DNA of 64,000 nt from Bifidobacterium sp. ESL0800. Lineage in GTDB: Bacteria; Actinomycetota; Actinomycetes; Actinomycetales; Bifidobacteriaceae. The position numbers and the translations under genes are program-made. The notes beneath the pieces are model-generated. The model did no database searches and was not told the origin of the DNA. It saw only the letters and a list, made by a program, of their open reading frames with translations. The stretch's first letter is position 1, and every line of letters starts with the position of its first letter. Of this stretch, positions 8,775 through 17,537 are shown in pieces. The stretch lies in the NCBI RefSeq assembly GCF_029395355.1, contig NZ_CP113913.1:1302001-1366000 (forward strand), written 5' to 3'.

Positions 8775-9026
8775 TCACATCGCCCGCATACGATCAGCAC
8801 GCTCGGTGAGCCAAACCTTGATGACGGCTTGGCGACTGATGCCGACGCGCGCAGCCTCGCCATCAAGGACGCCAATTAGCCATTCCGGCATCTGAAGGCT
8901 CAGAGAACGTTGCTCTTCCTTATCTTTATTGGGCTTACGCAATGTACTCATATCGGCATAATCAAGTATGCTCTCGTCACCATTGTCAAAAATGCGGTCG
9001 AGTTCAGCTGCTTTTCTCATTTTCAT
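8775..9026 (-). CDS. brnA: BrnA-type antitoxin
   Basis: 83 residues. The N-terminal half (MRKAAELDRIFDNGDESI) is the toxin-facing tail, and the C-terminal half (RSLSLQMPEWLIGVLDGEAARVGISRQAVIKVWLTERAD) is a ribbon-helix-helix DNA-binding domain as in BrnA. The longer frame begins at 9062, but AGGAGG lies 9 nt before the ATG at 9026, so that start is preferred. The first 23 bases overlap the end of the toxin gene. BrnA-type antitoxins bind BrnT and repress their own promoter. The gene is convergent with the helicase gene, 46 bp away. Confidence 0.85.
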   Translation of the reverse strand: MKMRKAAELDRIFDNGDESILDYADMSTLRKPNKDKEEQRSLSLQMPEWLIGVLDGEAARVGISRQAVIKVWLTERADRMRAM

Positions 9027-9276
9027 ATATCCGTTCCTCCTTGGGATGCGAACGTCTAACACTGATAATTCTTGTACGATCTTTGCGATAAGTGATGATG
9101 GCGGTCCAATGCTTGCCGCGCATCATGCCGACAATCGCCCAACGTGGCTCATCGGTATAAGCAAGACGCACTTCGATGAAATCCGGATCGTCCCATAGCA
9201 CTTGTGCCTGTTCAAAATCAACGCCATGCTTGACAAGATTTCGTGAGCTTTTATCCGGGTCATATTCAAAATCCAC
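9004..9276 (-). CDS. brnT: BrnT family toxin (ribonuclease)
   Basis: 90 residues with the BrnT layout: FEYDPDKSSRNLVKHGVDFEQAQVLWDD near the N-terminus, RWAIVGMMRGKHWTAIITYRKDRTRIISVRRSHPKEERIYE in the second half. BrnT is a RelE-fold toxin that cleaves RNA and stops growth when the antitoxin is lost. The start is GTG at 9276, with AGGAGG 9 nt upstream; no in-frame ATG is available nearby. It precedes and overlaps brnA, the usual toxin-first order for this family. The pair closes the accessory segment that begins at the AAA_14 gene. Confidence 0.9.
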   Translation of the reverse strand: MDFEYDPDKSSRNLVKHGVDFEQAQVLWDDPDFIEVRLAYTDEPRWAIVGMMRGKHWTAIITYRKDRTRIISVRRSHPKEERIYENEKSS

Positions 9277-9318
9277 TCGTCATCACCTCCTTTATCTTTC
9301 TTTTATTTTAATATTGTT

Positions 9319-9324
9319 ATTATA
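9319..9324 (-). promoter_or_regulatory. -10 box (TATAAT) upstream of brnT
   Basis: A perfect TATAAT on the minus strand, 43 bp before the brnT start, inside a very AT-rich stretch (9290-9365). I do not see a good -35 at the right distance. Confidence 0.45.
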
Positions 9325-9492
9325 TCAAAGTGATCCCATATATAATATTTATTTGCTATAGAATAAACTGACTTCTTCACTGAGGTCGAATCAGTAGCTT
9401 TCGCATTTATGCCGATACCAATGCAAATCCCATAAAACCAACATCGACTAGCACTATCACTTCATATAGCACCCTACATTGACTCAGTTCTC

Positions 9493-9573
9493 AAAACGTC
9501 GCAAAAGACGGTGTTCGTAATGCGTAAAACGTCGCAGAAAGTACCCTTTGCAATACGTAAAACGTCGCAGAAA
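9493..9573. repeat. Three AAAACGTCGCA repeats at exact 33-bp period
   Basis: AAAACGTCGCARAA occurs at 9493, 9526 and 9559. The end of each 33-bp unit is also related (AATGCGT, AATACGT). The array sits in the 519-bp gene-free space between brnT and the alcohol dehydrogenase gene; apart from this array and the terminator at 9682-9720, I see nothing else in that space. Confidence 0.7.
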
Positions 9574-9681
9574 AGCGCGCAAACCTTTATATTCCAACGG
9601 TTTACAAGACCACTGGCAAAAGCATAAAAAAACAGAGATTTTACTTATTAACGATAGGCATAAAACACCTCATCAACCAAC

Positions 9682-9720
9682 ATTGGCCGGGCTTGTTACG
9701 GAGGAGCAAGACCGGCCAAT
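9682..9720 (-). terminator. Terminator-like hairpin after the alcohol dehydrogenase gene
   Basis: A 9-bp perfect stem (9682-9690 with 9712-9720) extended by CTTG/CAAG inside. It lies 76 bp beyond the adh stop on the minus strand and has only a weak T-rich tail. Confidence 0.6.
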
Positions 9721-9795
9721 GAGGGTTATTCAATTATCGATACGCATTCGGCGACCGCGACGAGTGGGGCCGGTGCCGAACGCGAAACTAAGCAA

Positions 9796-10911
9796 TCAGA
9801 ACTCGGTGATGACAGAACGGATGACCTTGCCCTGCTTGAGCTGGACGTAGGCCTCGTCGATCTGGCTGAGGTTGATGTGCTGGCTGACGATGTCGTGCAT
9901 GTTCAGGCGGCCGTCGACGGCGAGGTCGGCGTACATCGGGATGTCGTGCTTGATGTTGGTCGAACCCATCCACACGCCCTTGAAGCCGCGCTGGTGCACC
10001 AGCAGGTCGGCCGGGTTGATCTCAAGGTTGATGGTCGCGTCGGGCTTAGCCAAGCCGATGCAGTAGGCGGTTCCGTCGACGCCGAGCATATCCCAGCACT
10101 GCTTCATCGTAGACTCGAAGCCGATGGCCTCGAACGCCTCGTCGACACCGCCGTCGGTGAGCTCGCGAACCTTGGCGACCGGGTCCTCGTTGGAGGAGTT
10201 GACCACGTCGGTGGCGCCGAACTTCTTCGCGAACTCGAGCTTATTGTCGAGCAAATCGATGGCGATGATCTTCTTGGCGCCGCAGATGCGAGCGCCGGAG
10301 ATGATGTTGAGGCCGATGCCGCCGGTGCCGACCACGGCCACGGTGTCGCCGGGACGGACGTGCGCGGTGTTGATCGCGGCGCCGGCGCCGGTGATGGTGG
10401 CGCAGCCGATGCAGGCGGCCTCGTCCCACTTCACCTCGTTGTTGACCACGGCGAGCTGGTTCTCATGAATCAGCGCCTTGTCGGCGAAACCGCCGGTGCC
10501 GAAAGCCTGCGTGATCGGGCGGCCGTCCGGGAAGGACAGGCGCGACTTCTCGCCGGGCTTGCGCACGCACTCCTGCTGCTGCGAGCAGGACTGCGGATGC
10601 CCGTTCAGGCAGTTGGCGCAATGGCCACATACCTGCTCGAGCGAAGCGACGACATGGTCGCCGACCTTGATGCCCTGGACCTCGGGACCCACAGCCTCGA
10701 CGATGCCCGCGACCTCATGGCCGATGACGGCCGGGAACGGGAAGAACTGGTCATCATCCTCGACCAGATGCAGATCGGAATGGCACAGACCGCTCGCCTG
10801 CACGTCCACCAGTACCTCGGCGCCGATCGGGTCGTCGATGATGATCTCCTCGGGCTGGGCAAATCCCTTGCCGACGCCGTACGCTACGGATGCTTTGATC
10901 TTCTGAGGCAT
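9796..10911 (-). CDS. Zinc-dependent medium-chain alcohol dehydrogenase
   Basis: 371 residues, typical MDR length. Catalytic zinc ligands are visible as C43 (GLCHSD) and H65-E66 (IGHE); the structural zinc site is C95, C98, C101 and C109. The NAD-binding motif VVGTGGIGLN starts near residue 195. The sequence resembles the class III/NDMA-dependent-like branch that takes primary alcohols and aldehydes; exact substrate is not evident. In a bifidobacterium it would recycle NADH by reducing acetaldehyde or other aldehydes. AGGAG lies 7 nt before the ATG. Upstream is a 21-bp imperfect palindrome (10944-10964) that may be an operator. The gene is monocistronic and ends before the hairpin at 9682-9720. 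Confidence 0.92.
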   Translation of the reverse strand: MPQKIKASVAYGVGKGFAQPEEIIIDDPIGAEVLVDVQASGLCHSDLHLVEDDDQFFPFPAVIGHEVAGIVEAVGPEVQGIKVGDHVVASLEQVCGHCANCLNGHPQSCSQQQECVRKPGEKSRLSFPDGRPITQAFGTGGFADKALIHENQLAVVNNEVKWDEAACIGCATITGAGAAINTAHVRPGDTVAVVGTGGIGLNIISGARICGAKKIIAIDLLDNKLEFAKKFGATDVVNSSNEDPVAKVRELTDGGVDEAFEAIGFESTMKQCWDMLGVDGTAYCIGLAKPDATINLEINPADLLVHQRGFKGVWMGSTNIKHDIPMYADLAVDGRLNMHDIVSQHINLSQIDEAYVQLKQGKVIRSVITEF

Positions 10912-10943
10912 GGTTATGCTCCTCTATAGTTCTATAGTTGAAA

Positions 10944-10964
10944 TGTAACGTAGGTCACATTACA
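10944..10964 (-). promoter_or_regulatory. Palindromic candidate operator upstream of adh
   Basis: TGTAAYGT-N5-ACRTTACA pattern, 33 bp before the adh start, with a tandem CTATAGTT repeat between it and the gene. Suggests repressor control; the regulator is unknown. Confidence 0.4.
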
Positions 10965-11176
10965 GCATCGAATCCGACTTTTGCAACCGTCGGCGAATCG
11001 TCGCGTTTCCACAACAATTGCAAACATTCGCAACGCAGAAGAATCACATCACATAACCAGCAACCGCACATAAACGCAAATAACAGCTCAAAATATACCA
11101 TCGTTCACAGTCGCAAAAAGCCGCTCGCGCCGCACGACTTTCTCACGTAATACCCTGACGCCAGTACTCACGGAGC

Positions 11177-11241
11177 ACCCTCACGCGACACCCTCAAACG
11201 GCATCCTCACGCGACATCGTCACACGACGCCATCAGACGCC
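11177..11241. repeat. 13-bp minisatellite, five units
   Basis: Tandem units begin at 11177, 11190, 11203, 11216 and 11229 with consensus AYCCTCACGCGAC, decaying in the last unit. The array ends two bases before the aldo-keto reductase stop codon. The rest of the 331-bp space (10912-11242) shows only the operator candidate at 10944-10964. Confidence 0.7.
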
Positions 11242-11242
11242 A

Positions 11243-12118
11243 TCACGCATAGGTGAACGTCATCGGATCGTGACCAGCGCGAGTCGGCCCGTCCAATGCG
11301 TCGATCTGCGCATGCTCGTCTGGCGTCAAAGCAAAGCCGAAGAGATCGAGGTTCTCGCGCTGGCGATCGGTATGGACGGACTTGGGGATGATGATGGTGC
11401 CGTTTTCGATATGCCAACGCAGGATGGCCTGAGCAGACGAAACACCGTGGGCTGAAGCGATGCGGGCGATGGTGCCGTCGCCGGCGTTGAGGTCGGCGCC
11501 GCGGGCCATCGGCGAATACGCCTCCACCGCGATGCCGTGCTCACGGCAGAACGCGACCACTTCGCGCTGCTGCCAGGTGGGATGCAGCTCGATCTGGTTG
11601 ACGGTCGGCCACTCCCCCGTTTCGCGGTGCAGCCGCTCGAGATGCTCCGGCAGGAAATTGCAGACGCCGAGCGTACGCACACGCCCTTCGTCGCGCAGCT
11701 TCATCAGCGCCTTCCACGTCTCGCCCGAACGCCAGTTGAAAGGCGTCGGCCAATGCAGCATATACATGTCGACGTAATCGAGGCGCAAATCACCCATCTG
11801 GCGGTCAAAGGCCTTGAGCGCGTTGTCGTAACCCTGCTCGGAGTCCTTGAGTTTGGTGGTCACCCACAGGGTCTTGCGCGCCTGGCCAGTATTGAAGCCC
11901 GTTTCCGCAAGCGCACGGCCGACGCCCGGCTCGTTGTTGTACCCCGCGGCAGCGTCGATATGGTGGTATCCGACCTCAAGCCCGGACTTGACGACGTCGG
12001 TCACCTCATCATCGCCGATACGTAGCACACCCAGCCCGACCTGTGGAATCATGTTGCCATCACTCAACGTGACATTCGGAATTTCCGGTGCAGTTCCAAC
12101 AGTTTCTTCAGCACTCAT
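11243..12118 (-). CDS. Aldo-keto reductase
   Basis: 291 residues, a single AKR (beta/alpha)8 barrel. The catalytic tetrad is visible: D55 and Y60 (HIDAAAGY), K89 (TTKLKD) and H122 (MLHWPTP). The C-terminal cofactor segment IIPKSVHTDRQREN binds the NADPH phosphate in this family. It groups by eye with 2,5-diketo-D-gluconate reductase-like enzymes (AKR5), which reduce aldehydes and ketoses; the actual substrate is open. The start is set at 12118, where AGGAG lies 8 nt upstream, rather than at 12142. It follows the ABC exporter gene on the same strand with 65 bp between them, so the two could be co-transcribed. Confidence 0.92.
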   Translation of the reverse strand: MSAEETVGTAPEIPNVTLSDGNMIPQVGLGVLRIGDDEVTDVVKSGLEVGYHHIDAAAGYNNEPGVGRALAETGFNTGQARKTLWVTTKLKDSEQGYDNALKAFDRQMGDLRLDYVDMYMLHWPTPFNWRSGETWKALMKLRDEGRVRTLGVCNFLPEHLERLHRETGEWPTVNQIELHPTWQQREVVAFCREHGIAVEAYSPMARGADLNAGDGTIARIASAHGVSSAQAILRWHIENGTIIIPKSVHTDRQRENLDLFGFALTPDEHAQIDALDGPTRAGHDPMTFTYA

Positions 12119-12183
12119 CGCAATAGCTCCTTTTGTCGTCAACTGGTATCCAGACTACTAGCCAACCCGAAAAACCGCGCCGG

Positions 12184-15100
12184 CTAGAGCGTGATGACGC
12201 GATCGGCGATCTGCATGGTGGAAGCGCGATGGGAGACCAACACGATGGAGACCGGGCGCTCGTTGGCCAGCGTGTTGATGGAATGAAGAATCACCGATTC
12301 ATTCAAAGCGTCGACACGACTCGTAGGTTCGTCGAACAGCACCAAGGAGGCGCCGGTAAGGAAGATTCTCGCCAGACTGATGCGCTGACGTTCGCCTTCG
12401 GAAAGTCTGTAGCCGAGCTCGCCCACCTTCGTGTTCAGGCCGTCCGGCAAAGCCTCGATAAGACTATCGATCGAAGCGCGTTCAAGCGCCTCATGCATCT
12501 GCAAATCAGAGGCATGCTGGTCGGCGATCAGAAGATTATCGCGAATCGTTCCGTCGAACAGATACGTGTCCTGATCCATCATCGTCTCCACACGGCGGCG
12601 ATAATGCGCCTCGACGCCGGCCAAAGGTTCCCCGGAGAAATCGACGGCGCCGCCCTGCGGGTCCCAATAGCGCATCATGAGCTTCAAGATCGTGGATTTG
12701 CCATGTCCAGACGGGCCTTGCACTCCAAGAATCCCCGAGTGCAACGTGGTGAGGTTGAAGTCTTTCAGCACCAACGCAGAAGCAGGAATGGAAGTTGAAC
12801 CGTTGGAAGAAAGCGGATAGCCGAAAGTCACATCCTTGAGCGAGACGGTTTCGAATTTCGGCGTGTCCTTTCCGGTCTCTTGAACCGCAGGCACTTCGTC
12901 GAACAAGGCGAACATGCGCCTGGCAGCCGCCAACGGTTGGTTGAGATTCCCGGGCAAGTCGCTCAACGCAAGAGCAGGGCCGAACGAGCCGAAAATGAGC
13001 ATCACTGCAACCACACACCTGGCCATCGAGACAGGATCGGCCGTAACGATGCCGAACATGATTCTCACCGCCACAAATGTGGCGGCCACGACACAAACCG
13101 CGCCAAGACCACCGAACACGCCATCTTTGCGGCTCAGCCTGCCCTCGAAAAGCCACAGACTTTTGTCTTCCGCGATGATATCGGTCAGACGACGGCGGCC
13201 TTGGTTGAATCTGATGATCTCATCCATACCGTGCATATCATCGATAAGCCTGTCGCCGAGTTTGGCGGAATCGGAACGAATTCTCGCACCTATCCCGCGC
13301 ACATTACCCGTATAAAGCCGAGGCAAGACAAAGCCTACGACCAGATGGGCGGCAATGAGCAACAGCGCGAACCAAGGATCGAGGGTGAACAGCGCCACCG
13401 CAAACACCACCGAAGTCGTCACCGCGATGACGACAGGAGAAATGGCGTGGGCAAAGAACGTCTCGAGCAACTCGACATCGGAGGTCACCAACGTCGTCAA
13501 GTCGCCTTTGCCTCGTCCGGCCAGTTTCGCCGGGGCAAGACGACGAAGGGATTCGAAGGCCTTTGAGCGGAACAGCGAGACCACACGGAAGCTCATCTCG
13601 CGGTTCATATATTCCTCGGCATAATGCATGAAGCTCTTAAGAATGGCACACACCACCACGCCAACAATTGCGAAGGCGACATTCACGCTCCAAACCGGAT
13701 GGCCGAAGAACGCCATCAAAGCCAGTACGCCGAAAACAGGCATGAAGGTTTCCGCAAGCCGTTCAATGGTCCCGCATAGGCTTGCACCGACGATGAACGG
13801 GGTCAGGCGCCCGACGCATCCGAGCAGCCTCAACGTCAGATGGAAGGTTCCCATCTGCTTGTTTTGGGTGCGAGGACGATTGGCGACGTCCAGTATCGCA
13901 TCTGCTTCATCGTGTTGTTTTGCAGGTTCGTCACTCCGTTTTCCATCGGAATGCCGACTGATCGCCGTGGCCGAAACAGGGTTGAGCGGAGAAGACGCGG
14001 TGACCACGGACTTTTTCAGTGAAGTCTTTCCCCCGGCATATTTCAGGCGCTGCGCGCGATCCGTGGTGGCTTTGCCCGTTGCAACATGTACACGAGCGGC
14101 TTCGGTTTTTACCCGATGCCCGGCCGCGGCAACAGCGTCCGAGCGATGACGCGTCTGCTTCGTATTCGTTTTATTCGTTTTATCCGTTTTGGTTTTCGCG
14201 GCATCTCGAGTCTCAGGCCGATTGCCGAAATCATCGAACTCGTCATGATCCTGATAATCGAGCAACCCAAAATCAAATGGCCTGCGCACCTCATGTTCGG
14301 CGGATCGGGGCTTGGCATAGGCACTTCCCCAGCTGTTACGATGCGAGACATGCTCGATTGATGCCTGGGTGGCGAACATCGTGGCGTATCGGCCTTCAAT
14401 GGCCATCAGTCCGTCGTGAGTGCCGCTTTCCACCACACGTCCGCCGTCCAGAACGACGATATTGCTGGCATCCCTGGCCTGAGAAAGACGATGGGTGATG
14501 ACGATGACCGTATGCGTTCTGGCCAAATCGCGGATTGCGACATCGATCAGTTCCTCGCTTTCGGCGTCGACACTGCTGGTGGCCTCGTCGAACACGTAAA
14601 TCGGGCTGTCACGCAGCAACGCCCTGGCGATGGCAAGACGCTGACGCTGCCCGCCCGAAAGATTGCCGGCGTCCGGTTCTACACGCATATCGAGTCGCTG
14701 AGGCTGGGAATAGACGAAATCGTCGATATGGGCGCCTTCAAGCGCGAGCCACATTTCGTTGGCCGTGGCATCGGGCTTGGCCATCAGAAGGTTTTCGCGC
14801 AAGGAACCGGTAAAGAGATGACTGCGGGAATCGACGAGTGTGACCGCATCGCACAGCGAACGGTTCTTGAGACTGTGCAATTCACAGCTGCCCACGCTTC
14901 CCAGCACGCGGTAACCCAGTCGGATCGAACCAACATAATCGTTGCGGGTACCGGCGATCAGCGCGCCGATGGTGGATTTGCCGGAACCGCTCACCCCGAC
15001 AATGGCGGTGAAACCGTTGGCACGGGCACTGAAACTAACACCGTCCAAGGCTTTGTGAGGTTGAGAGCCGTCGCCGTCTTTGTGTCCGGCCGCGTTTCTT

Positions 15101-16260
15101 ACAGCAGCGTCATTTCTGCAGACAGCATTATCGACAGACGCAGCATTGTCGGATTCGGAATCGACGGGCTCATATGTGTAATCGACATTGCGGAAGGTAA
15201 TCGAACAATCCTCTACGCCTTGCGGCAATGCCGCCTGTCCGTCCCCGGTCACCGGGACATCCAGCATCGCATAGATCCGTTTGATCGAAGCCAACCCGTT
15301 CAAGGCCGTATCACAACACATTGCAAGACGACGCAACGGGACGAAGAAACTGACACAAAGCAGTATGGTGACCAATGCGGCGGGAAGCTTCAGATGACCG
15401 CTGGCCACCTGGGCGATGACGATGGCAATGGCACCTGCAGTGCCGCCATAAGAGACCAGGTCCAAGGCGAAGTGCGAGCGAAGTTCAAGGCGAAGGACCT
15501 TCATGGAGGTTTTTCGGAAATCTTCCGATTTCCGGTCCATACGTCGGGCGGCAGCCTCGTCGGCGTCGAAGGTCTTCAGCGTTTCCAGCCCCTGAACATT
15601 GTCGAGGAACGTGGCACCCATATCCGTGTATGCGTCCCAATATCTATCAAATGCGCGAGAAGTGGCCACCGACACCCACCAGACGATGCCGATGACGATG
15701 GGAACGCAGACCAGAAGCAAACCTGCCGTCGGTGCGTTCAACGGCAGAATCGTCACGAACAGCGTCAAAGGACCGAGAACGGCGAAAACCAACTGGGGCA
15801 GATAATCTTCAAAGTAACTTTGTATATGATCGACGCCTTCGCCCAGCGATTGCACGACATCGGCGGTTTTCACGTGCTCCGAATACGTAGGGCCCAAATC
15901 GAGCATCTTGTTATACAGACGTTCCCGCAAGGCGATTTTGACACGTTCCGAAGCTTCGGTACCGAAGAAATGCGAGGCACGTATGGCCAGGTATTTGATA
16001 ATCGCGACGACCACCAGCGCGAAGATGAAGGCCGAATAACCTTGCGGCACGGCCTGGAAATCCTTCAGCAGCTTGTTGACGAGCGACGGCTTGACACCGT
16101 CGTTGGCACTGGTAAGCACCGGAAAAAGATTGCCGAGCAGACCAACGGCGATGAACGCGAATCCGATATCAGAGAGCAGAGAAACCCAAAGGCTCAGCAC
16201 TTTCGCGACGACGAATGCGCCACTGCGGTCAACGAGGGTGAAAAGCCGACGGTCGAACAT
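12184..16260 (-). CDS. Fused double ABC exporter (CydDC-like), 1358 residues
   Basis: Two complete ABC exporter halves in one chain. The first half has a six-helix membrane domain (about residues 10-310) with the FEDYLPQLVFAVLGP element seen in CydD-type transporters, Walker A VGVSGSGKST, signature LSGGQRQRLAIARALL and Walker B YVFDEATSSVD. A polar linker of about 150 residues rich in Lys, Thr, Asp and His follows. The second half has membrane helices (about 830-1120), Walker A QGPSGHGKST, a modified signature LSEGERQRISLARIFL and Walker B LVLFDEPTSRVD. Heterodimeric exporters of this sort are usually two genes of about 550-600 residues. Substrate is unknown; thiols, haem-related molecules or drugs are possible. 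I start at 16260 because GGAAAGGTG precedes that ATG. Confidence 0.85.
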   Translation of the reverse strand: MFDRRLFTLVDRSGAFVVAKVLSLWVSLLSDIGFAFIAVGLLGNLFPVLTSANDGVKPSLVNKLLKDFQAVPQGYSAFIFALVVVAIIKYLAIRASHFFGTEASERVKIALRERLYNKMLDLGPTYSEHVKTADVVQSLGEGVDHIQSYFEDYLPQLVFAVLGPLTLFVTILPLNAPTAGLLLVCVPIVIGIVWWVSVATSRAFDRYWDAYTDMGATFLDNVQGLETLKTFDADEAAARRMDRKSEDFRKTSMKVLRLELRSHFALDLVSYGGTAGAIAIVIAQVASGHLKLPAALVTILLCVSFFVPLRRLAMCCDTALNGLASIKRIYAMLDVPVTGDGQAALPQGVEDCSITFRNVDYTYEPVDSESDNAASVDNAVCRNDAAVRNAAGHKDGDGSQPHKALDGVSFSARANGFTAIVGVSGSGKSTIGALIAGTRNDYVGSIRLGYRVLGSVGSCELHSLKNRSLCDAVTLVDSRSHLFTGSLRENLLMAKPDATANEMWLALEGAHIDDFVYSQPQRLDMRVEPDAGNLSGGQRQRLAIARALLRDSPIYVFDEATSSVDAESEELIDVAIRDLARTHTVIVITHRLSQARDASNIVVLDGGRVVESGTHDGLMAIEGRYATMFATQASIEHVSHRNSWGSAYAKPRSAEHEVRRPFDFGLLDYQDHDEFDDFGNRPETRDAAKTKTDKTNKTNTKQTRHRSDAVAAAGHRVKTEAARVHVATGKATTDRAQRLKYAGGKTSLKKSVVTASSPLNPVSATAISRHSDGKRSDEPAKQHDEADAILDVANRPRTQNKQMGTFHLTLRLLGCVGRLTPFIVGASLCGTIERLAETFMPVFGVLALMAFFGHPVWSVNVAFAIVGVVVCAILKSFMHYAEEYMNREMSFRVVSLFRSKAFESLRRLAPAKLAGRGKGDLTTLVTSDVELLETFFAHAISPVVIAVTTSVVFAVALFTLDPWFALLLIAAHLVVGFVLPRLYTGNVRGIGARIRSDSAKLGDRLIDDMHGMDEIIRFNQGRRRLTDIIAEDKSLWLFEGRLSRKDGVFGGLGAVCVVAATFVAVRIMFGIVTADPVSMARCVVAVMLIFGSFGPALALSDLPGNLNQPLAAARRMFALFDEVPAVQETGKDTPKFETVSLKDVTFGYPLSSNGSTSIPASALVLKDFNLTTLHSGILGVQGPSGHGKSTILKLMMRYWDPQGGAVDFSGEPLAGVEAHYRRRVETMMDQDTYLFDGTIRDNLLIADQHASDLQMHEALERASIDSLIEALPDGLNTKVGELGYRLSEGERQRISLARIFLTGASLVLFDEPTSRVDALNESVILHSINTLANERPVSIVLVSHRASTMQIADRVITL

Positions 16261-16418
16261 AAAAGCACCTTTCCAGCGGCAATCCTGACGGCTACGTCTG
16301 ACTATTCGACGCATTCCTGAAGTTGCCTATTACACAATACTGTAGGCCGAATACGATGCTATCTTGAAGCGAAATTCATCACAAAAGCACTAAATTCATA
16401 GGGTTTACAGCACACTGG

Positions 16419-16452
16419 AAAACGGACATCTCGCTATTGAGACCCCCGTTTT
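16419..16452 (-). terminator. Terminator of the GH42-LacI transcript
   Basis: Stem AAAACGG/CCGTTTT (16419-16425 with 16446-16452) with an inner TCTC/GAGA pair; on the minus strand it ends in TTTT, right after the LacI gene stop at 16461. Confidence 0.65.
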
Positions 16453-16460
16453 TGCCTTCG

Positions 16461-17537
16461 TTACGGCCTTGTCGTTTGGCGCGCGATAACGCGGGAATCC
16501 ACGGTAAGCAGTTCAGGGGTCGAGATCTTCCCCTTGATTCTGCCGATGATACGTTCCACAGCCGTGGGAGCCGTCCAGGTCAGGCGCGAATCCATCGTGG
16601 TCAGCGGCGTCTGCAGATACGAGGACTCCTCAATATTGTCAAAGCCGATGACCTGCACCTGATCGGGAACCTTGATGCCGTTCGTCGCGAGCGCCGAAAG
16701 CGCCCCTATGGCAAGCTGGTCGTTGAGGGCGATCAGCCCATCGAACGCAATATCGTCATCGATCAGCCCTTGCGTCGCACGGGCTCCAGCGCCTATGCTC
16801 CAATCCTGTGAAGTGATGCCGATAAGTTCAGGGACAAGTCGCACATGACGCCGGTTGCATTCCTCGACAATGCCTTTCAGACGTAGCTGATCATTGCCTT
16901 CCACGGCATTCAACAATGACCGCTCATCGAGCGGCTTGCGCGCGCCGACGACGGCAAGACGTGAGCTGCCATGTTCGAGCAGGTATTGTGCGGCTTTCGC
17001 CGCCGCCTGAACATCGTCCGGAGTCACATGATCCACACGCCCCCAAGTGGTGCGCGAGCCAACAACCACAAGCGGGTAATCGACATCGAAATCCTCGGGC
17101 GAAATATCCTCCAGCTCGCTCATCGAAAGAATGATGCCGTCCGAAACCGTCGGATTGAATGTTTGCAATACTTCCCTGGCTCCTTTTGCCGAGCCCTCCG
17201 CATAGGTGGTGACATAGACCGAATAATCGCGTTTGCGGGCCTCATCGATCACCCGGTTCGCCAGTTCCGCAAGATAAGGCGGAGTCAGGGACGGCACGGC
17301 AAGGGTGATGAACCCGGTGAGCCCACGGTTCAAGTTGCGCGCGGCGACATTGACGCGGTAGCCGAGGTCTGCGATAACCGATTGGACGCGAAGGCGCGTG
17401 GCATCGGTCATGCGGCCGGTACCGTTGATGACGTTGGATGCCGTCTTAAGCGACACCCCGGCGGCCTGGGCGACATTTCTCAGCGTGACATGCTTGTGAT
17501 CGGCAGTCTGATCATCATGGATCGCACCTTCGGTCAT
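16461..17537 (-). CDS. LacI family transcriptional regulator
   Basis: 358 residues. A LacI helix-turn-helix occupies residues 16-65 (VTLRNVAQAAGVSLKTASNVINGTG, hinge-helix RNLNRGLTGFI), followed by a periplasmic-binding-like sensor domain with VGARKPLDERS and ALNDQLAIGAL segments. The start ATG overlaps the GH42 stop as ATGA, and AGGAGG lies 7 nt upstream inside GH42, so the two are translationally coupled. It is therefore a local regulator, most likely a repressor of the GH42/solute-binding protein genes, released by a galactoside- or arabinoside-type sugar. A good operator candidate is the inverted repeat at 21717-21757. Confidence 0.93.
   Translation of the reverse strand: MTEGAIHDDQTADHKHVTLRNVAQAAGVSLKTASNVINGTGRMTDATRLRVQSVIADLGYRVNVAARNLNRGLTGFITLAVPSLTPPYLAELANRVIDEARKRDYSVYVTTYAEGSAKGAREVLQTFNPTVSDGIILSMSELEDISPEDFDVDYPLVVVGSRTTWGRVDHVTPDDVQAAAKAAQYLLEHGSSRLAVVGARKPLDERSLLNAVEGNDQLRLKGIVEECNRRHVRLVPELIGITSQDWSIGAGARATQGLIDDDIAFDGLIALNDQLAIGALSALATNGIKVPDQVQVIGFDNIEESSYLQTPLTTMDSRLTWTAPTAVERIIGRIKGKISTPELLTVDSRVIARQTTRP

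Noticed and set aside
9493..9573. CRISPR array
   Set aside because: Core repeats are only about 14 bp, units drift, there are three at most and no cas genes are present.
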